Shown: positions 25,424 to 35,218, counted from the first letter of the stretch. The stretch is DNA of 64,000 nt from Gammaproteobacteria bacterium (GCA_947452065.1 CANGBB010000002.1:124001-188000); one strand, 5' to 3'. Notes: generated by a model from the sequence alone, not told the origin. Numbers and translations are program-made.

Positions 25424-27745
25424 CTACGCCGGGCCCAAGAAATCCCAGCCCCATTGCAGCAGCCAGGAGCGGCGCGGGTAGGGGTGGAAGTTCCAGTACT
25501 GATAGTTGCCGAGGTTGTCGATGCCAAGCGCTGCGTGCCAGCGTCTTGAGCTCTGGTAGCGCAGGCGCAGATCAGTCACCACATAGGGGCTTGCACCCTG
25601 ATAGGCATAGCCGTTGGGGTCGCTGTTATCCAGCGTGGAATATTGCTGGCCGCTGTAGCGCGCACCCACAGTCATCGTCCAATGCTGGTTCCAGCGGTAA
25701 TCGGCCTCTGCGCTGGCGCGCCACTGCGGCACACGCGGCTGGTATTTTCCAAGCGTGTCATTGGGGCTGGTCACGTAGCCGGCATTTTCTTTGATGCGTG
25801 AGTCGGCCCAGGTCAGGCTGGATTGCAATGCCAAGCCATGCAGCAACCAATCGTTGGTTTGCACTGCCAGTTCAATGCCGGGTGTGGCGATCTTTGCAAC
25901 ATTGGTCACGCGCGAGACAACGGTGCTGCCCACCGCAACACGCTCTGAATAAAGTGAATTGCGCACCACTTCATGAAAGCCGGTTGCACGCCAGTGCGAT
26001 GCACCGCGCTGTGCCTCCCAGCTCAGTTCTCCGGTCCAGGATTTCTCAGGCCGAAGCATGGGGTCATTGACCACGGTAAGCACGCCGGAGGTGGCGCCGT
26101 ACAGTTCGTTCACCGTCGGCATCCGTACTGCGCGGCCGACAGATAGCCTTAAAACATCGTCATCCGTTCTCTCCCAAGCCAGCGCCGCTTTTGGCGAGAG
26201 ATAAGTGCTGTTGCGATGGGTGTAGCTCGTCGCGCTGCTGAGAGTAGCGGTTTGACCGCCGTCGGCCTCCCAGCGCTCGGCGCGCAGCCCCAGTACAGTT
26301 TTCCAGCTGGGCGCCAGAGCCCATGCATCCTGAATGAAAGCGCTCTGCATGCGGGTGTTGCCAGCCACGCGGGTGCTCAATGTGCCGCCGGTGTCGGTGC
26401 GCCAATCGCCAGTGAGGGTGCTCTTCAGTGAGCGTAAACGGAATTGATCCTGTTGCAGACCGAAGTCGAACACATGGGTACCGCTGAGGCCCTGCGGTCG
26501 CCAGATGCCCTTGAGTGCCAGAGTGTCCCAGCCGCTGCCGTGCTGGTCTGTCAGTGTTCCTGCACCATTATTCGCGGCGGCGGGCAGGGGTACGGTGGGG
26601 ATGCGCTGCAGATCGCGTTGGTAATCGATCAGGCTGGCGGCCACTTCCCAGTCCCATTGCCCGAGGGTATGGCTCTTAAGAGAGAGTCCGTGGGCTAGCT
26701 GTCGGAACGATTCGTTTGAAAGGCTGAAGTCGCTTGCGGTCAAAGTCGTGTATCGGCCACCGAAGTTGACGGCGCCGCTGTACATCGCATTGCCCGCTGC
26801 ATCGCGCAGATAGCTCTGCGGACGGCTGTTGGCATCGTTCTGCCACACAGTCAGCGCGTAACTGGCGCGCAGCGTTGGCGTGAAATCATAGGATAGCTTC
26901 AGCTTGCCGTGATTCTGCATCGTGCGATATTCGGTCGCGGTGCCGAGTATGTATTGCGGGTTATTGCTGCGATCCTGACCCAACACCGCACCGGTCACGG
27001 CCGTGCCCGCGCTGCCCGCCGTGGTGGCGGTGATCAGACGCGTCGGGAAGGTGAGCGGTTGGCCGTGGCTGTCGGTGTGGTTCAGGTTTATCCACCAGGC
27101 CAGTGCGCCGCTGCGATTGCCGACGGAACCGCTTTCCTGATGAGCGAGCAGCGTTTCGTCGGTGTTGTACAGATGGAAGGGCTGCGCAGCGCCCGCGGTT
27201 TGCAGATGCGCTTCGAAGCGCTCCGGCATGCGCGTCACATAGTCCACGATCGCGCCGGCCGAGTTGCCCGGATAGGCGGCGGAGAAGGGTCCGTACATCA
27301 CGTCCACCCGCTCGATCTCTTCCGTAGTCACTTGGGCCCAGCGCGGTGCAAAGCTGGCGCCATTGCCAAGGAAGTTCGAGATCAGGATGCCATCGACATA
27401 GACGGCTGAGCGTGCACTGTTGCCGGTGCCGGATGCGCGACTGGAAAGCACGGCATGGTTGTAGTCGCCGATATAGCGCTTGCGCACCAGCAGGCTTGGA
27501 AAATATTTGAGTGCGTCTTCGCTGTCGGTGGCGTTCACGCTGCGTGCGATCTGCTCTGCGTTCAGGCCAGCCAGAGTGGTTGGGATCTCACTAGGGAGTG
27601 AGGTCGGCGCGCCGGCGGAGATGGTCACGATGCCAAGCGTCTGCGGTGTTGGTTCACTGCTTGCAGTGGGCGCGGTGTCCGCTTGCGCGGAAAAGCTCAA
27701 TGCCAGCGGCAGCCAAACTGCCACCGGCGTCAATGGATTCTTCAT
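25424..27745 (-). CDS. TonB-dependent receptor
   Basis: This 773-residue outer-membrane receptor has a signal peptide (cleaved near SFSAQAD), a short periplasmic stretch, and a plug (about residues 45-165) with AVYVDGILIS and IERVDVMYGPFSAAYPGNSAGAIV. A barrel of the siderophore/BtuB type ends with WNFHPYPRRSWLLQWGWDF. The ligand is not evident. A DUF2946-like gene lies 107 bp upstream on the same strand. Because that family is often found beside metal and copper receptors, a metal-related role is a reasonable guess but unproven. Confidence 0.92.
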   Translation of the reverse strand: MKNPLTPVAVWLPLALSFSAQADTAPTASSEPTPQTLGIVTISAGAPTSLPSEIPTTLAGLNAEQIARSVNATDSEDALKYFPSLLVRKRYIGDYNHAVLSSRASGTGNSARSAVYVDGILISNFLGNGASFAPRWAQVTTEEIERVDVMYGPFSAAYPGNSAGAIVDYVTRMPERFEAHLQTAGAAQPFHLYNTDETLLAHQESGSVGNRSGALAWWINLNHTDSHGQPLTFPTRLITATTAGSAGTAVTGAVLGQDRSNNPQYILGTATEYRTMQNHGKLKLSYDFTPTLRASYALTVWQNDANSRPQSYLRDAAGNAMYSGAVNFGGRYTTLTASDFSLSNESFRQLAHGLSLKSHTLGQWDWEVAASLIDYQRDLQRIPTVPLPAAANNGAGTLTDQHGSGWDTLALKGIWRPQGLSGTHVFDFGLQQDQFRLRSLKSTLTGDWRTDTGGTLSTRVAGNTRMQSAFIQDAWALAPSWKTVLGLRAERWEADGGQTATLSSATSYTHRNSTYLSPKAALAWERTDDDVLRLSVGRAVRMPTVNELYGATSGVLTVVNDPMLRPEKSWTGELSWEAQRGASHWRATGFHEVVRNSLYSERVAVGSTVVSRVTNVAKIATPGIELAVQTNDWLLHGLALQSSLTWADSRIKENAGYVTSPNDTLGKYQPRVPQWRASAEADYRWNQHWTMTVGARYSGQQYSTLDNSDPNGYAYQGASPYVVTDLRLRYQSSRRWHAALGIDNLGNYQYWNFHPYPRRSWLLQWGWDFLGPA

Positions 27746-27852
27746 GAGGGCTCTCTCAAATGCTGATCGACAGTCACCCGATCGCTACGGACCGGGATCG
27801 ACGGCGCGCACCGAAGTGCTGCGCAAGATGCGGGCGTCGCGCCCGCGGACGA

Positions 27853-28263
27853 TCAGGCGAGTGCGGGTGGGCCGCGCGGCAGCCGCGAATGCGGCGTCGG
27901 TGAGAGATAAGTGAAGGGAGAGCCAACCTCGATGCCGGACAGACGCGGCGCGCTGGCCGCGTTCGTCCAGGTCATTACCCAGGCTGAGGCCAACGCTGGC
28001 TGGAGCGACAGGGCCTGCGGGCACTGTTCGTGAATCGCATGATCGCCCTGGCTGTTGTCAGGCGCGGGCGACGGCGCGTCGTTACCGGGTGTGCTCTGAC
28101 CCGTCAGTGCCAAGGCGAAGGAACAGAGCTTGAGCGAGGGAAGGCCGTTCTGGCCCACATCCGCCATGTAGCCGGCGGGTATCAGCGCCTTGAACAGGAG
28201 TGCCACCAGCAGCAGCTCGCGCAACCAAGGTTGACGCAGGAAATGGCGTACAGCGGGGCTCAT
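27853..28263 (-). CDS. DUF2946-like small membrane/periplasmic protein
   Basis: The 136-residue product begins with one hydrophobic segment (LRELLLVALLFKALIPAGYM), followed by a stretch with LKLCSF and then HEQCPQALSL. This layout matches DUF2946 proteins, whose Cys/His positions suggest metal binding. The frame stays open up to 28353, and an ATG at 28326 even has a GAGGG upstream. I prefer 28263 because bases 28264-28335 are strikingly AT-rich and contain a perfect inverted repeat, so they look like a promoter. Starts at 28275 or 28281 are equally possible. It probably forms an operon with the TonB receptor. Confidence 0.65.
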   Translation of the reverse strand: MSPAVRHFLRQPWLRELLLVALLFKALIPAGYMADVGQNGLPSLKLCSFALALTGQSTPGNDAPSPAPDNSQGDHAIHEQCPQALSLQPALASAWVMTWTNAASAPRLSGIEVGSPFTYLSPTPHSRLPRGPPALA

Positions 28264-28301
28264 TGATGTCAACATTATCATGGAAATTACACAATTCAAT
28301 C

Positions 28302-28321
28302 TGTAACCTTCATCGGTTACA
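28302..28321. promoter_or_regulatory. Perfect inverted repeat, candidate operator
   Basis: TGTAACC (28302-28308) and GGTTACA (28315-28321) are exact complements around six bases. The site lies in an AT-rich stretch between the divergent DUF2946-like gene and the RND efflux operon. The size and symmetry suit a dimeric repressor of the TetR type, which often controls RND pumps. No regulator gene is adjacent. Confidence 0.45.
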
Positions 28322-28445
28322 TTCATCTTTTTCGCCCTCGATTTCGCGGTCATTGGATCGGGTTTCCGTAGCCACCGGCTGGGCCCGGTCTGGCCTGCGG
28401 GCGCCGGTTCTGCCGGGTGAGGGCCCGAGGCAGCCAGTGGATCGA

Positions 28446-29630
28446 ATGCTTTCTGTGTCCTATTCCCATGTCATTGAGCGGCGGGCATCTACCCCCGTTG
28501 TGGGCTTGTTGTTGACGATGGCTTTGGCGACTTTGAGTGCCTGCAGCCATGAGGCCGCTTCCAGCGCGGCATCGCCCAACGGTGCCAAGGCTGGTGATGC
28601 CGCCGCAGCTCACGGAGCGTCCAGTTCCGGCGCGAGCGCGGGCCGGGGTAACGGGGGTTCGCGCGGCGGCACGAACAATGCGGTGCTGGCGCAGAAGATC
28701 AACGCCGTGATGCTCAGCGACGAGACCGAGGCATTGGGCACTGCCAAGTCCAATGAGGCCGTGGATATCACCGCCAAGGCCACCAATCGCGTCGTGGCAC
28801 TGCATCTGCGCGAGGGCGAGTTCGTCAAGCAGGGCGATATTCTGGTGGAGTTCGACGGCACTGAGGCGCGCGCCAATCTGGCGGCCGCCGAGGCTTTGGC
28901 GCGCGACACGCAGAGCCAGTACCAGCGCGGCAAGCAGTTGTTCCAGAACAAGGCACTGTCAGAGTCGGATCTGGTTCAGCTCGAGGCAAAGATGCTCAAC
29001 AGCCGTTCGGCTGCTGAGGCCGCGCAGGCGCGCGTCGATGACACTGTGATTCGCGCGCCCTTTGGCGGGCGCATCGGCTTGCGCAACACCAGCGTCGGCA
29101 GCCTGGTCACGCCCGGACAAGTCATCACCACGCTTGATGATGTCAGCGTGATCAAGCTCGACTTCAGCGTGCCCGAGGCTTTTCTGGCTGCGATCCGCGA
29201 AGGCGATGTGGTCGACGCGCGCAGCAGTTCTTATCCAGACGCGTCTTTCCGCGGCAAGGTGGCGAGTATCGCGACCCGCGTCGACCCGGTCAGCCGCTCC
29301 GTGGTAGTGCGCGCACTGCTGGACAATCGCGATCGTCGCCTCAAGCCGGGTATGTTCATGACGGTTCGCATCAAGCGTCCGCCGGCGCGCACGCTGCTGA
29401 TTCCGGAGCAGGCGTTGATGCCGGAGAACGACAATCAGTTCATCTTCTTGCTGCGCGGGGATGTGGCCCGCAAGACAGCGGTGCAGCTGGGTCGGCGTAG
29501 ACCCGGTCAGGTTGAGGTCGTGCACGGGCTGAGCGCGGGCGACATCATCATCATCGAAGGCGGTGACAAGCTGCGCGATGGCGACAAGGTTCGTGCGAAG
29601 TTGGTCGAAGGCGCGGCGGGGAACGGATGA
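28446..29630 (+). CDS. RND efflux membrane fusion lipoprotein
   Basis: The 394-residue periplasmic adaptor links an RND pump to an outer-membrane channel. It has a lipobox in TLSACS, a Gly/Ser/Ala-rich linker, and a biotinyl-lipoyl-type hairpin domain (AVDITAKATNRVVALHLREGEFV). The coiled-coil segment, the IRAPFGGRIGLRN return strand and the beta-barrel region (PGMFMTVRIK) follow in order. I chose the ATG at 28446, the start nearest the lipoprotein signal; the frame is open further upstream. Its stop overlaps the pump gene by 4 bp. No outer-membrane factor gene follows. Confidence 0.88.
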   Translation: MLSVSYSHVIERRASTPVVGLLLTMALATLSACSHEAASSAASPNGAKAGDAAAAHGASSSGASAGRGNGGSRGGTNNAVLAQKINAVMLSDETEALGTAKSNEAVDITAKATNRVVALHLREGEFVKQGDILVEFDGTEARANLAAAEALARDTQSQYQRGKQLFQNKALSESDLVQLEAKMLNSRSAAEAAQARVDDTVIRAPFGGRIGLRNTSVGSLVTPGQVITTLDDVSVIKLDFSVPEAFLAAIREGDVVDARSSSYPDASFRGKVASIATRVDPVSRSVVVRALLDNRDRRLKPGMFMTVRIKRPPARTLLIPEQALMPENDNQFIFLLRGDVARKTAVQLGRRRPGQVEVVHGLSAGDIIIIEGGDKLRDGDKVRAKLVEGAAGNG

Positions 29631-32600
29631 TTCTGACTGACATTTCTGTGCGGCGACCGGTCTTCGCATTGGTCGCCAGCCTGCTGCTCACCATGCTCGG
29701 CGTGGTGGCTGCGTCGCGGCTTTCCATCCGCGAACTCCCCAATGTTGAGTCGGCGGTGGTCAGCGTCAGCGTTGCCTACCGCGGCGCCAATGCCTCGGTG
29801 ATCGAGACCAAGATCACCCGCGTCATCGAAGATCAGTTGGCGGGTATTGAGGGGCTGGATAAGCTCACATCGACCAGCCAGGACGAGCGCTCGCGCATCA
29901 CGCTTGAGTTCACGCTCGACAAAGACATCGAAGCGGCGGCCAATGATGTGCGTGATCGCGTGTCACGACTGCAGGCCAGTCTGCCGCCCGAGGCCGATCC
30001 GCCGCAGATCAGCAAGGTGGACACCAGTTCAGACAGCGTCGTGCAGTACTCGCTGACCAGCGCCAAGCGTTCGCTCGGTGAACTGTCCGATTACGCCAAT
30101 CGCTACATCACCAACCGGCTCGCGGTTGTTCCGGGCGTCGCCATCGTAGGACTGAACGGTGAACAAGCTCCGGCGATGCGCGTGTGGCTGGACCGGCGCG
30201 CGCTCGCGGCGCGACAACTGACGGTGCAGGATGTCGAGCTCGCGCTCCGCAAAGAGAATGTGGAGTTGCCGGCCGGCCGGCTCGAGTCGCAGCAGCGCGA
30301 GTTCACGCTGCGCACCGAGACGGGCCTGCGCACCGAGGATGACTTTGCCAATCTGGTCGTCGGTCGCGGCGCCGATGGTTATCTGGTGCGTTTGCGCGAC
30401 GTGGCGGAGGTGCGCAAAGGCGTTGTGGACCAGCGCTCCATCTACCGCTCCAACGGCGTCAATTCGGTGGGCATATCCGTAACACCAACCTCCACCGCCA
30501 ATGTCATGGACGTAGTGGCCGGTACCAATCGCGTGGTCGAATCGCTGCAGGGAAGTCTGCCTTCGGACATTAAGCTCAGCGTTGCGACGGACGATACGGT
30601 CTATGTGCGCGACTCGATCCGCGAAGTGGCCATCACCATGGGCATTGCGCTGGTGTTGGTGCTGATCGTGATCTTCGGCTTCCTGGGTAATCTGCGCGCC
30701 ACGGTCATTCCGGCGGTCACCATCCCGGTCTCGATTGTTTCAGCCTGCATCGTGATGGCGGCGCTGGGATTCTCTCTGAATCTGCTCACGCTTCTTGGTG
30801 CGGTGCTGGCCATCGGTCTGGTGGTCGACGATGCCATCGTGGTGATGGAAAACATCGCGCGCCGCATCGAGGAGGGCGAGCCCGCTCTGATTGCCGCGCT
30901 CGACGGCAGTCGTGAAATCGCTTTCGCGGTGATCGCCACGACGTTGGTGCTGATCGCAGTGTTCCTGCCCATCTCCTTCATTCCTGGAAGCGTGGGTCGG
31001 CTGTTCGGCGAGTTCGGTATCTCGGTGGCGGCCGCAATCTTCTTCTCCAGTCTCGTGGCCCTGACGCTGACGCCGATGATGGCCTCGAAGCTGTTTGCGG
31101 CCGGTATCGAGCGCGGCCGCTTCAGTCGCCTGATCGACAATCTCTTCCGTTCGCTCTCGGATCTTTACCAGCGCACGTTGGTTCGCGTGGTGCGTCACTC
31201 CGTGGCTGTGGCAGCGGTGGCTGTTGCGGTCAGTATCGGCGGCTATCTGCTGCTGAGGCAGCTCCCGAGCGAGTACTCGCCGGCCGAGGACCGCGCCTTC
31301 ATGATGATTTCTGTCACCGCGCCGGAAGGGGCCAGCCTGCAGTACACCGAACGCTACGTCTCGCAAGTTGCAGCCATCGTCGGTGAAGAAGTGCGCCCGG
31401 GTGGCGCGCAGATGATGGTCGAGCGCGTGGGCGGCGGCAGCACCTATTACTCGAGCAACGTCAACAATGGACGTGTGATCCTGCGCCTGTATCCGCTCGG
31501 TAAGCTGCGCACCGAGCGTGCTCAGCAGATGGCTACGCGGCTGCGCGCCAAGCTCAATGGTATTCCCGGTGTGCGTATTGCAACACTTCTGCCCAGCGGA
31601 CTGGGTACGCGTGCCAGTGGCCAGCCGGTCCAGTTCGTGCTGGGTGGCTCGAACTATGAGGATCTGGCCAAGTGGCGCGACATCGTTCTCGAGCGCGCCC
31701 GACAGAATCCGGGTCTTACCAATGTCGACTCCAACTACGATCCCCGCAAGCCACAGTTAAAGGTCGAAGTCGATCGCGCGCGTGCGGCTGATCTGGGCGT
31801 TTCGCTCGACACCGTCGGGCAGACGCTGGAGACCATGCTCGGTTCACGCCGTGTCACGACCTACATCGACAACGGTGAGGAGTACTCGGTGGTACTTCAG
31901 GCGAAATCCGATGATCGCGCTACGCCCAGCGATTTGGACAACATCTACGTGCGCCAGGCGCGCGGCAACGGACTCGTGCCGCTGGCCAGTCTGGTGACGC
32001 TACGCGAGGAAGCTTCTTCAAGTCAGTTGAATCGCTTCAACCGACTGCGTTCGATCACGATCAGTGCGGGACTGACTGACGGGTATTCGTTGGGTGAGGC
32101 GCTGAAGTTCCTTGAGGGCGTGGTGCATACCGAACTGCCAGCCGATGCACAGATCGACTACAACGGTCAGTCGCGTGAGTTCCGCAAGGCGGGTGGGGCG
32201 CTCTACACCACCTTCCTGCTGGCGATTGGCATCATCTATCTGCTGCTGGCGGCGCAGTTCGAGAGCTTCCGTCATCCGGCCATCATCATGACCACCGTGC
32301 CGCTGGCTGTGGCGGGTGCTGTGGTGGGACTGTGGTGGCAGGGCGGTTCGGTCAATCTCTACAGCCAGATCGGCGCGGTGATGCTGGTTGGATTGGCGGC
32401 CAAGAACGGCATCCTCATCGTCGAGTTTGCCAACCAGTTGCGCGATCGTGGTGTGGAATTCACCGAAGCCATCGTGCAGGCCTCCGTGACACGACTGCGG
32501 CCCGTGTTGATGACCAGCTTGTGCGCGGTCTTTGGTGCGATACCACTGCTGCTGGCATCAGGCGCCGGCGCTGAGAGCCGCCGTCCCATTGGCGCGGTGA

Positions 32601-32743
32601 TCGTGTTCGGCGTCACCATCTCGCTGCTGCTCACCCTATTCGTGGTGCCAGCGGCCTACATCTTGATCGCACGCGGCTCGCACTCGCCGCAGTATGTCAG
32701 TCAGCTCATCGCTCGACTGCGAAGCACCCGGCCTCAAACCTGA
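29627..32743 (+). CDS. RND (HAE1-type) efflux pump permease
   Basis: The 1038-residue inner-membrane pump has the usual size and duplicated layout: 12 transmembrane segments and two large periplasmic loops. The proton-relay Asp pair is visible in GLVVDDAIVVMENIARRIEEG. The N-terminus (ILTDISVRRPVFALVASLLLTMLG) and the late segment VGLAAKNGILIVEFANQLRD are typical for drug and solvent exporters of the AcrB/MexF superfamily. It is coupled to the fusion protein gene (ATGA overlap). The substrate is unknown. Confidence 0.93.
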   Translation: MILTDISVRRPVFALVASLLLTMLGVVAASRLSIRELPNVESAVVSVSVAYRGANASVIETKITRVIEDQLAGIEGLDKLTSTSQDERSRITLEFTLDKDIEAAANDVRDRVSRLQASLPPEADPPQISKVDTSSDSVVQYSLTSAKRSLGELSDYANRYITNRLAVVPGVAIVGLNGEQAPAMRVWLDRRALAARQLTVQDVELALRKENVELPAGRLESQQREFTLRTETGLRTEDDFANLVVGRGADGYLVRLRDVAEVRKGVVDQRSIYRSNGVNSVGISVTPTSTANVMDVVAGTNRVVESLQGSLPSDIKLSVATDDTVYVRDSIREVAITMGIALVLVLIVIFGFLGNLRATVIPAVTIPVSIVSACIVMAALGFSLNLLTLLGAVLAIGLVVDDAIVVMENIARRIEEGEPALIAALDGSREIAFAVIATTLVLIAVFLPISFIPGSVGRLFGEFGISVAAAIFFSSLVALTLTPMMASKLFAAGIERGRFSRLIDNLFRSLSDLYQRTLVRVVRHSVAVAAVAVAVSIGGYLLLRQLPSEYSPAEDRAFMMISVTAPEGASLQYTERYVSQVAAIVGEEVRPGGAQMMVERVGGGSTYYSSNVNNGRVILRLYPLGKLRTERAQQMATRLRAKLNGIPGVRIATLLPSGLGTRASGQPVQFVLGGSNYEDLAKWRDIVLERARQNPGLTNVDSNYDPRKPQLKVEVDRARAADLGVSLDTVGQTLETMLGSRRVTTYIDNGEEYSVVLQAKSDDRATPSDLDNIYVRQARGNGLVPLASLVTLREEASSSQLNRFNRLRSITISAGLTDGYSLGEALKFLEGVVHTELPADAQIDYNGQSREFRKAGGALYTTFLLAIGIIYLLLAAQFESFRHPAIIMTTVPLAVAGAVVGLWWQGGSVNLYSQIGAVMLVGLAAKNGILIVEFANQLRDRGVEFTEAIVQASVTRLRPVLMTSLCAVFGAIPLLLASGAGAESRRPIGAVIVFGVTISLLLTLFVVPAAYILIARGSHSPQYVSQLIARLRSTRPQT

Positions 32744-32930
32744 GCATTCCGGGTCGCATCATTCTGGTGCGCATGGGAGTTTCATGCGCTGTTTTGGCGC
32801 GACGCGTGCCTTAAATTGGGGTACCTGAGCCGCTCTGAAGGCTGCCTTGTGTTGGTACGGGGTTTGCAAAAGATTTGCTAGGGACATAAGGTTCTCGTTG
32901 TTTCGATTCCTTCATTTAGGGAGTAAAAGG

Positions 32931-33647
32931 ATGTTGAAAGCACGTGTTTATCTGGCAGGGCTGGGTTTGGCTGTGGCAGCTTCGGTTGCGCACGCCGATG
33001 TGACAGCCACGCCTGCAGTCACTTCTGACTATGATTTCCGCGGAATTTCCCAGTCGGCAGCCAGTCCGGCGGCATCGGTTGGTGTGGATTTCAACAAGAG
33101 CGCCCTGCACCTTGGTACATGGGTGAGCACCATTCAGTGGGGCCCCACCTACAAGGGTAACAAGGAGTGGGATCTGCTGGCTGACTACACCTTTGGTAGT
33201 GACGATACCGTCAAGGTGAATGTTGGCGTCATCGATTACATGTATCCCTCGATGACCGATCAGAACACCATCGAACCCTGGGTGACGGTTTCCAAGAACT
33301 GGTTCTCGGGCTCGGTCCGCTACAGCAATGACTGGTACACGCTGGGCAAGGCCTATTACTTCGAGGCCAATGGCACCTTCCCGCTTGGCGACTCCGGCTA
33401 TTCGCTGGGCGTGCATGCTGGTCGTAGCCAGGGCGATGCTTGGAAAGGCATCGAGTACACCGACGGCTCGCTCAGCCTGAGCAAGACCTTCGGCAACTTC
33501 ACCGGTGCCCTCAAGTACGTCACCAGTGATGCGCCGGAGCTGACGTCCAGCCAGTCCAAGAAGGCGTTTGGCAAGGCGAACGTCTTCGAGACGCGGGATC
33601 GCGTGATCCTGACGGTCTCCACGACGCTGCCCTGGGCCAGCAAGTAA
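32931..33647 (+). CDS. TorF-like putative porin
   Basis: The 238-residue protein has a signal peptide ending near VAHADV and then the motif VTATPAVTSDYDFRGISQS, typical of the conserved proteobacterial family named TorF putative porin (TIGR02001). Alternating beta strands fill the rest and the last residues are LPWASK. The ATG at 32931 has AGGGAG about 7 bases upstream. The 187-bp gap before it holds a loose promoter candidate (TTGCAA, 17 bp, TAAGGT near 32863). A strong terminator follows, so the gene is probably a single unit. Confidence 0.85.
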   Translation: MLKARVYLAGLGLAVAASVAHADVTATPAVTSDYDFRGISQSAASPAASVGVDFNKSALHLGTWVSTIQWGPTYKGNKEWDLLADYTFGSDDTVKVNVGVIDYMYPSMTDQNTIEPWVTVSKNWFSGSVRYSNDWYTLGKAYYFEANGTFPLGDSGYSLGVHAGRSQGDAWKGIEYTDGSLSLSKTFGNFTGALKYVTSDAPELTSSQSKKAFGKANVFETRDRVILTVSTTLPWASK

Positions 33648-33665
33648 GTCCCTGATAGGGCAATG

Positions 33666-33693
33666 GGCCCGGCGCGTGCGCGCCGGGCCTTTT
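33666..33693 (+). terminator. Rho-independent terminator after the porin gene
   Basis: GGCCCGGCGCG (33666-33676) is fully complementary to CGCGCCGGGCC (33679-33689), with TTTT directly after. The inner pairs open to form the loop. It lies 18 bp past the porin stop codon and 16 bp before the aldehyde dehydrogenase start. Confidence 0.85.
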
Positions 33694-33709
33694 AGCGCCA
33701 CAATGGCGC

Positions 33710-35218
33710 ATGGTCGATATTTCCCTGCTGCGCACCGCCGATTTCTGGCGCCAGCGCGCTTCTGAACTGGTTCCCGACAGCCACGCGCTGATTGATGGCA
33801 AGCGGGTCGAATCCATCGACGGCGCCACATTCGATTGCCTGAGTTCCATTGATGGACGGCGCCTCGCCGCCGTCGCTGCCTGCGCGGCGTCCGATGTGGA
33901 TTCTGCAGTCGCGTCGGCGCGTGCTGCGTTCTCACGGGGTGACTGGGCCGAGCAGTCGCTGGCCGATCGCAAAAAAGTATTGCTGCGCTTTGCCGATCTC
34001 ATTGAGCGCCATGTCGATGAGCTGGCGCTGCTGGAGACGCTCGATACCGGCAAGCCGATCCGCGACAGTCTGCAGGTCGATGTGCCATCCACGGCGCGCT
34101 GCATCCGTTGGTATGCCGAGGCCGTGGACAAAGTCTATGGCGAAGTGGCACCAACAGGCAGTGACGCGCTGGCACTAGTCACGCGCGAGCCCGTCGGTGT
34201 CGTCGGCGCCATTGTGCCGTGGAATTTCCCGATGCTGATGGCGGCGTGGAAGATCGGCCCCGTGCTCGCAGCCGGCAATTCGCTGGTGCTCAAGCCCTCC
34301 GAGAAATCACCCCTGACGGCGATCCGTCTGGCTGCACTGGCGCTGGAGGCGGGGTTGCCTGCGGGTGTATTCAACGTGGTGCCCGGATTCGGTCCGACGG
34401 CGGGTAAGGCATTAGCGCTGCATCATGACGTGGACGCCATCACGTTCACCGGCTCCACGGCTACTGGGCGTCTGATCATGCAGTACGCCGGGCAGTCGAA
34501 TCTCAAACGCGTCTCGCTCGAATGCGGCGGCAAGTCGCCGAACATCGTCATGGATGACTACCCAGATATCGCCCGCGCGGCGCGTGCTGCAGCCGCGGGC
34601 ATATTCTTCAATCAGGGTCAGATGTGCTCAGCCGGATCGCGGCTGCTGGTGCATTCATCAATCCGTGAGCCGATGCTCGAGCAGATCGCCCGCTTCGCGC
34701 AGCGAATGGTACCGGGCGATCCGCTGGATCCCGACACCCGCCTCGGTGCGCTGGTCGACGAGGAACAGACGCAGAAGGTGCTGGGTTATATCGAGTCTGG
34801 TCGCACTGAGGGCGCGCGCCTGGCGCTCGGCGGCCGGCGCGTACGCGAGCAGACCGGCGGTGGCTATATCGAGCCCACGATCTTCGATGGCGTGCGACCG
34901 GCGATGCGCATCGCCCGTGAGGAAGTATTTGGTCCGGTGCTGTCCGTGATCGGCTTCGACACGCTGGAAGAAGCCGTGCGCATCGGCAACGACACCCACT
35001 ATGGCCTGGCTGCTGCCGTCTGGACTCGGGACATCACGGCTGCCCACCGTGCGGCGCGAAGCTTGCGTGCCGGCATGGTATACATCAACTGTTACGACGC
35101 CGATGACATCACCGTGCCCTTTGGCGGCTATCGCGAATCCGGATTCGGGCGCGACAAGTCGCTGCACGCCTTTGACAAATACACTGAACTGAAAACGACG
35201 TGGATCGACCTGAGCTGA
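33710..35218 (+). CDS. puuC: PuuC-like aldehyde dehydrogenase
   Basis: This 502-residue NAD(P)-dependent dehydrogenase has the catalytic Cys306 (GQMCSAGSRLL) and Glu271 (LECGGKSPN) of the family. Its opening residues and many segments (AELALLETLDTGKP-like, IRWYAEAVDKVYGEVA, VPFGGYRESGFGRDKSLHA) follow E. coli PuuC, which oxidises gamma-glutamyl-gamma-aminobutyraldehyde in putrescine breakdown. The putrescine link is strengthened by potFGHI and aguA in the same region, although puuA, puuB and puuD are not here. The start lies just after the porin terminator, so the promoter must be very close or overlap it. Confidence 0.85.
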   Translation: MVDISLLRTADFWRQRASELVPDSHALIDGKRVESIDGATFDCLSSIDGRRLAAVAACAASDVDSAVASARAAFSRGDWAEQSLADRKKVLLRFADLIERHVDELALLETLDTGKPIRDSLQVDVPSTARCIRWYAEAVDKVYGEVAPTGSDALALVTREPVGVVGAIVPWNFPMLMAAWKIGPVLAAGNSLVLKPSEKSPLTAIRLAALALEAGLPAGVFNVVPGFGPTAGKALALHHDVDAITFTGSTATGRLIMQYAGQSNLKRVSLECGGKSPNIVMDDYPDIARAARAAAAGIFFNQGQMCSAGSRLLVHSSIREPMLEQIARFAQRMVPGDPLDPDTRLGALVDEEQTQKVLGYIESGRTEGARLALGGRRVREQTGGGYIEPTIFDGVRPAMRIAREEVFGPVLSVIGFDTLEEAVRIGNDTHYGLAAAVWTRDITAAHRAARSLRAGMVYINCYDADDITVPFGGYRESGFGRDKSLHAFDKYTELKTTWIDLS

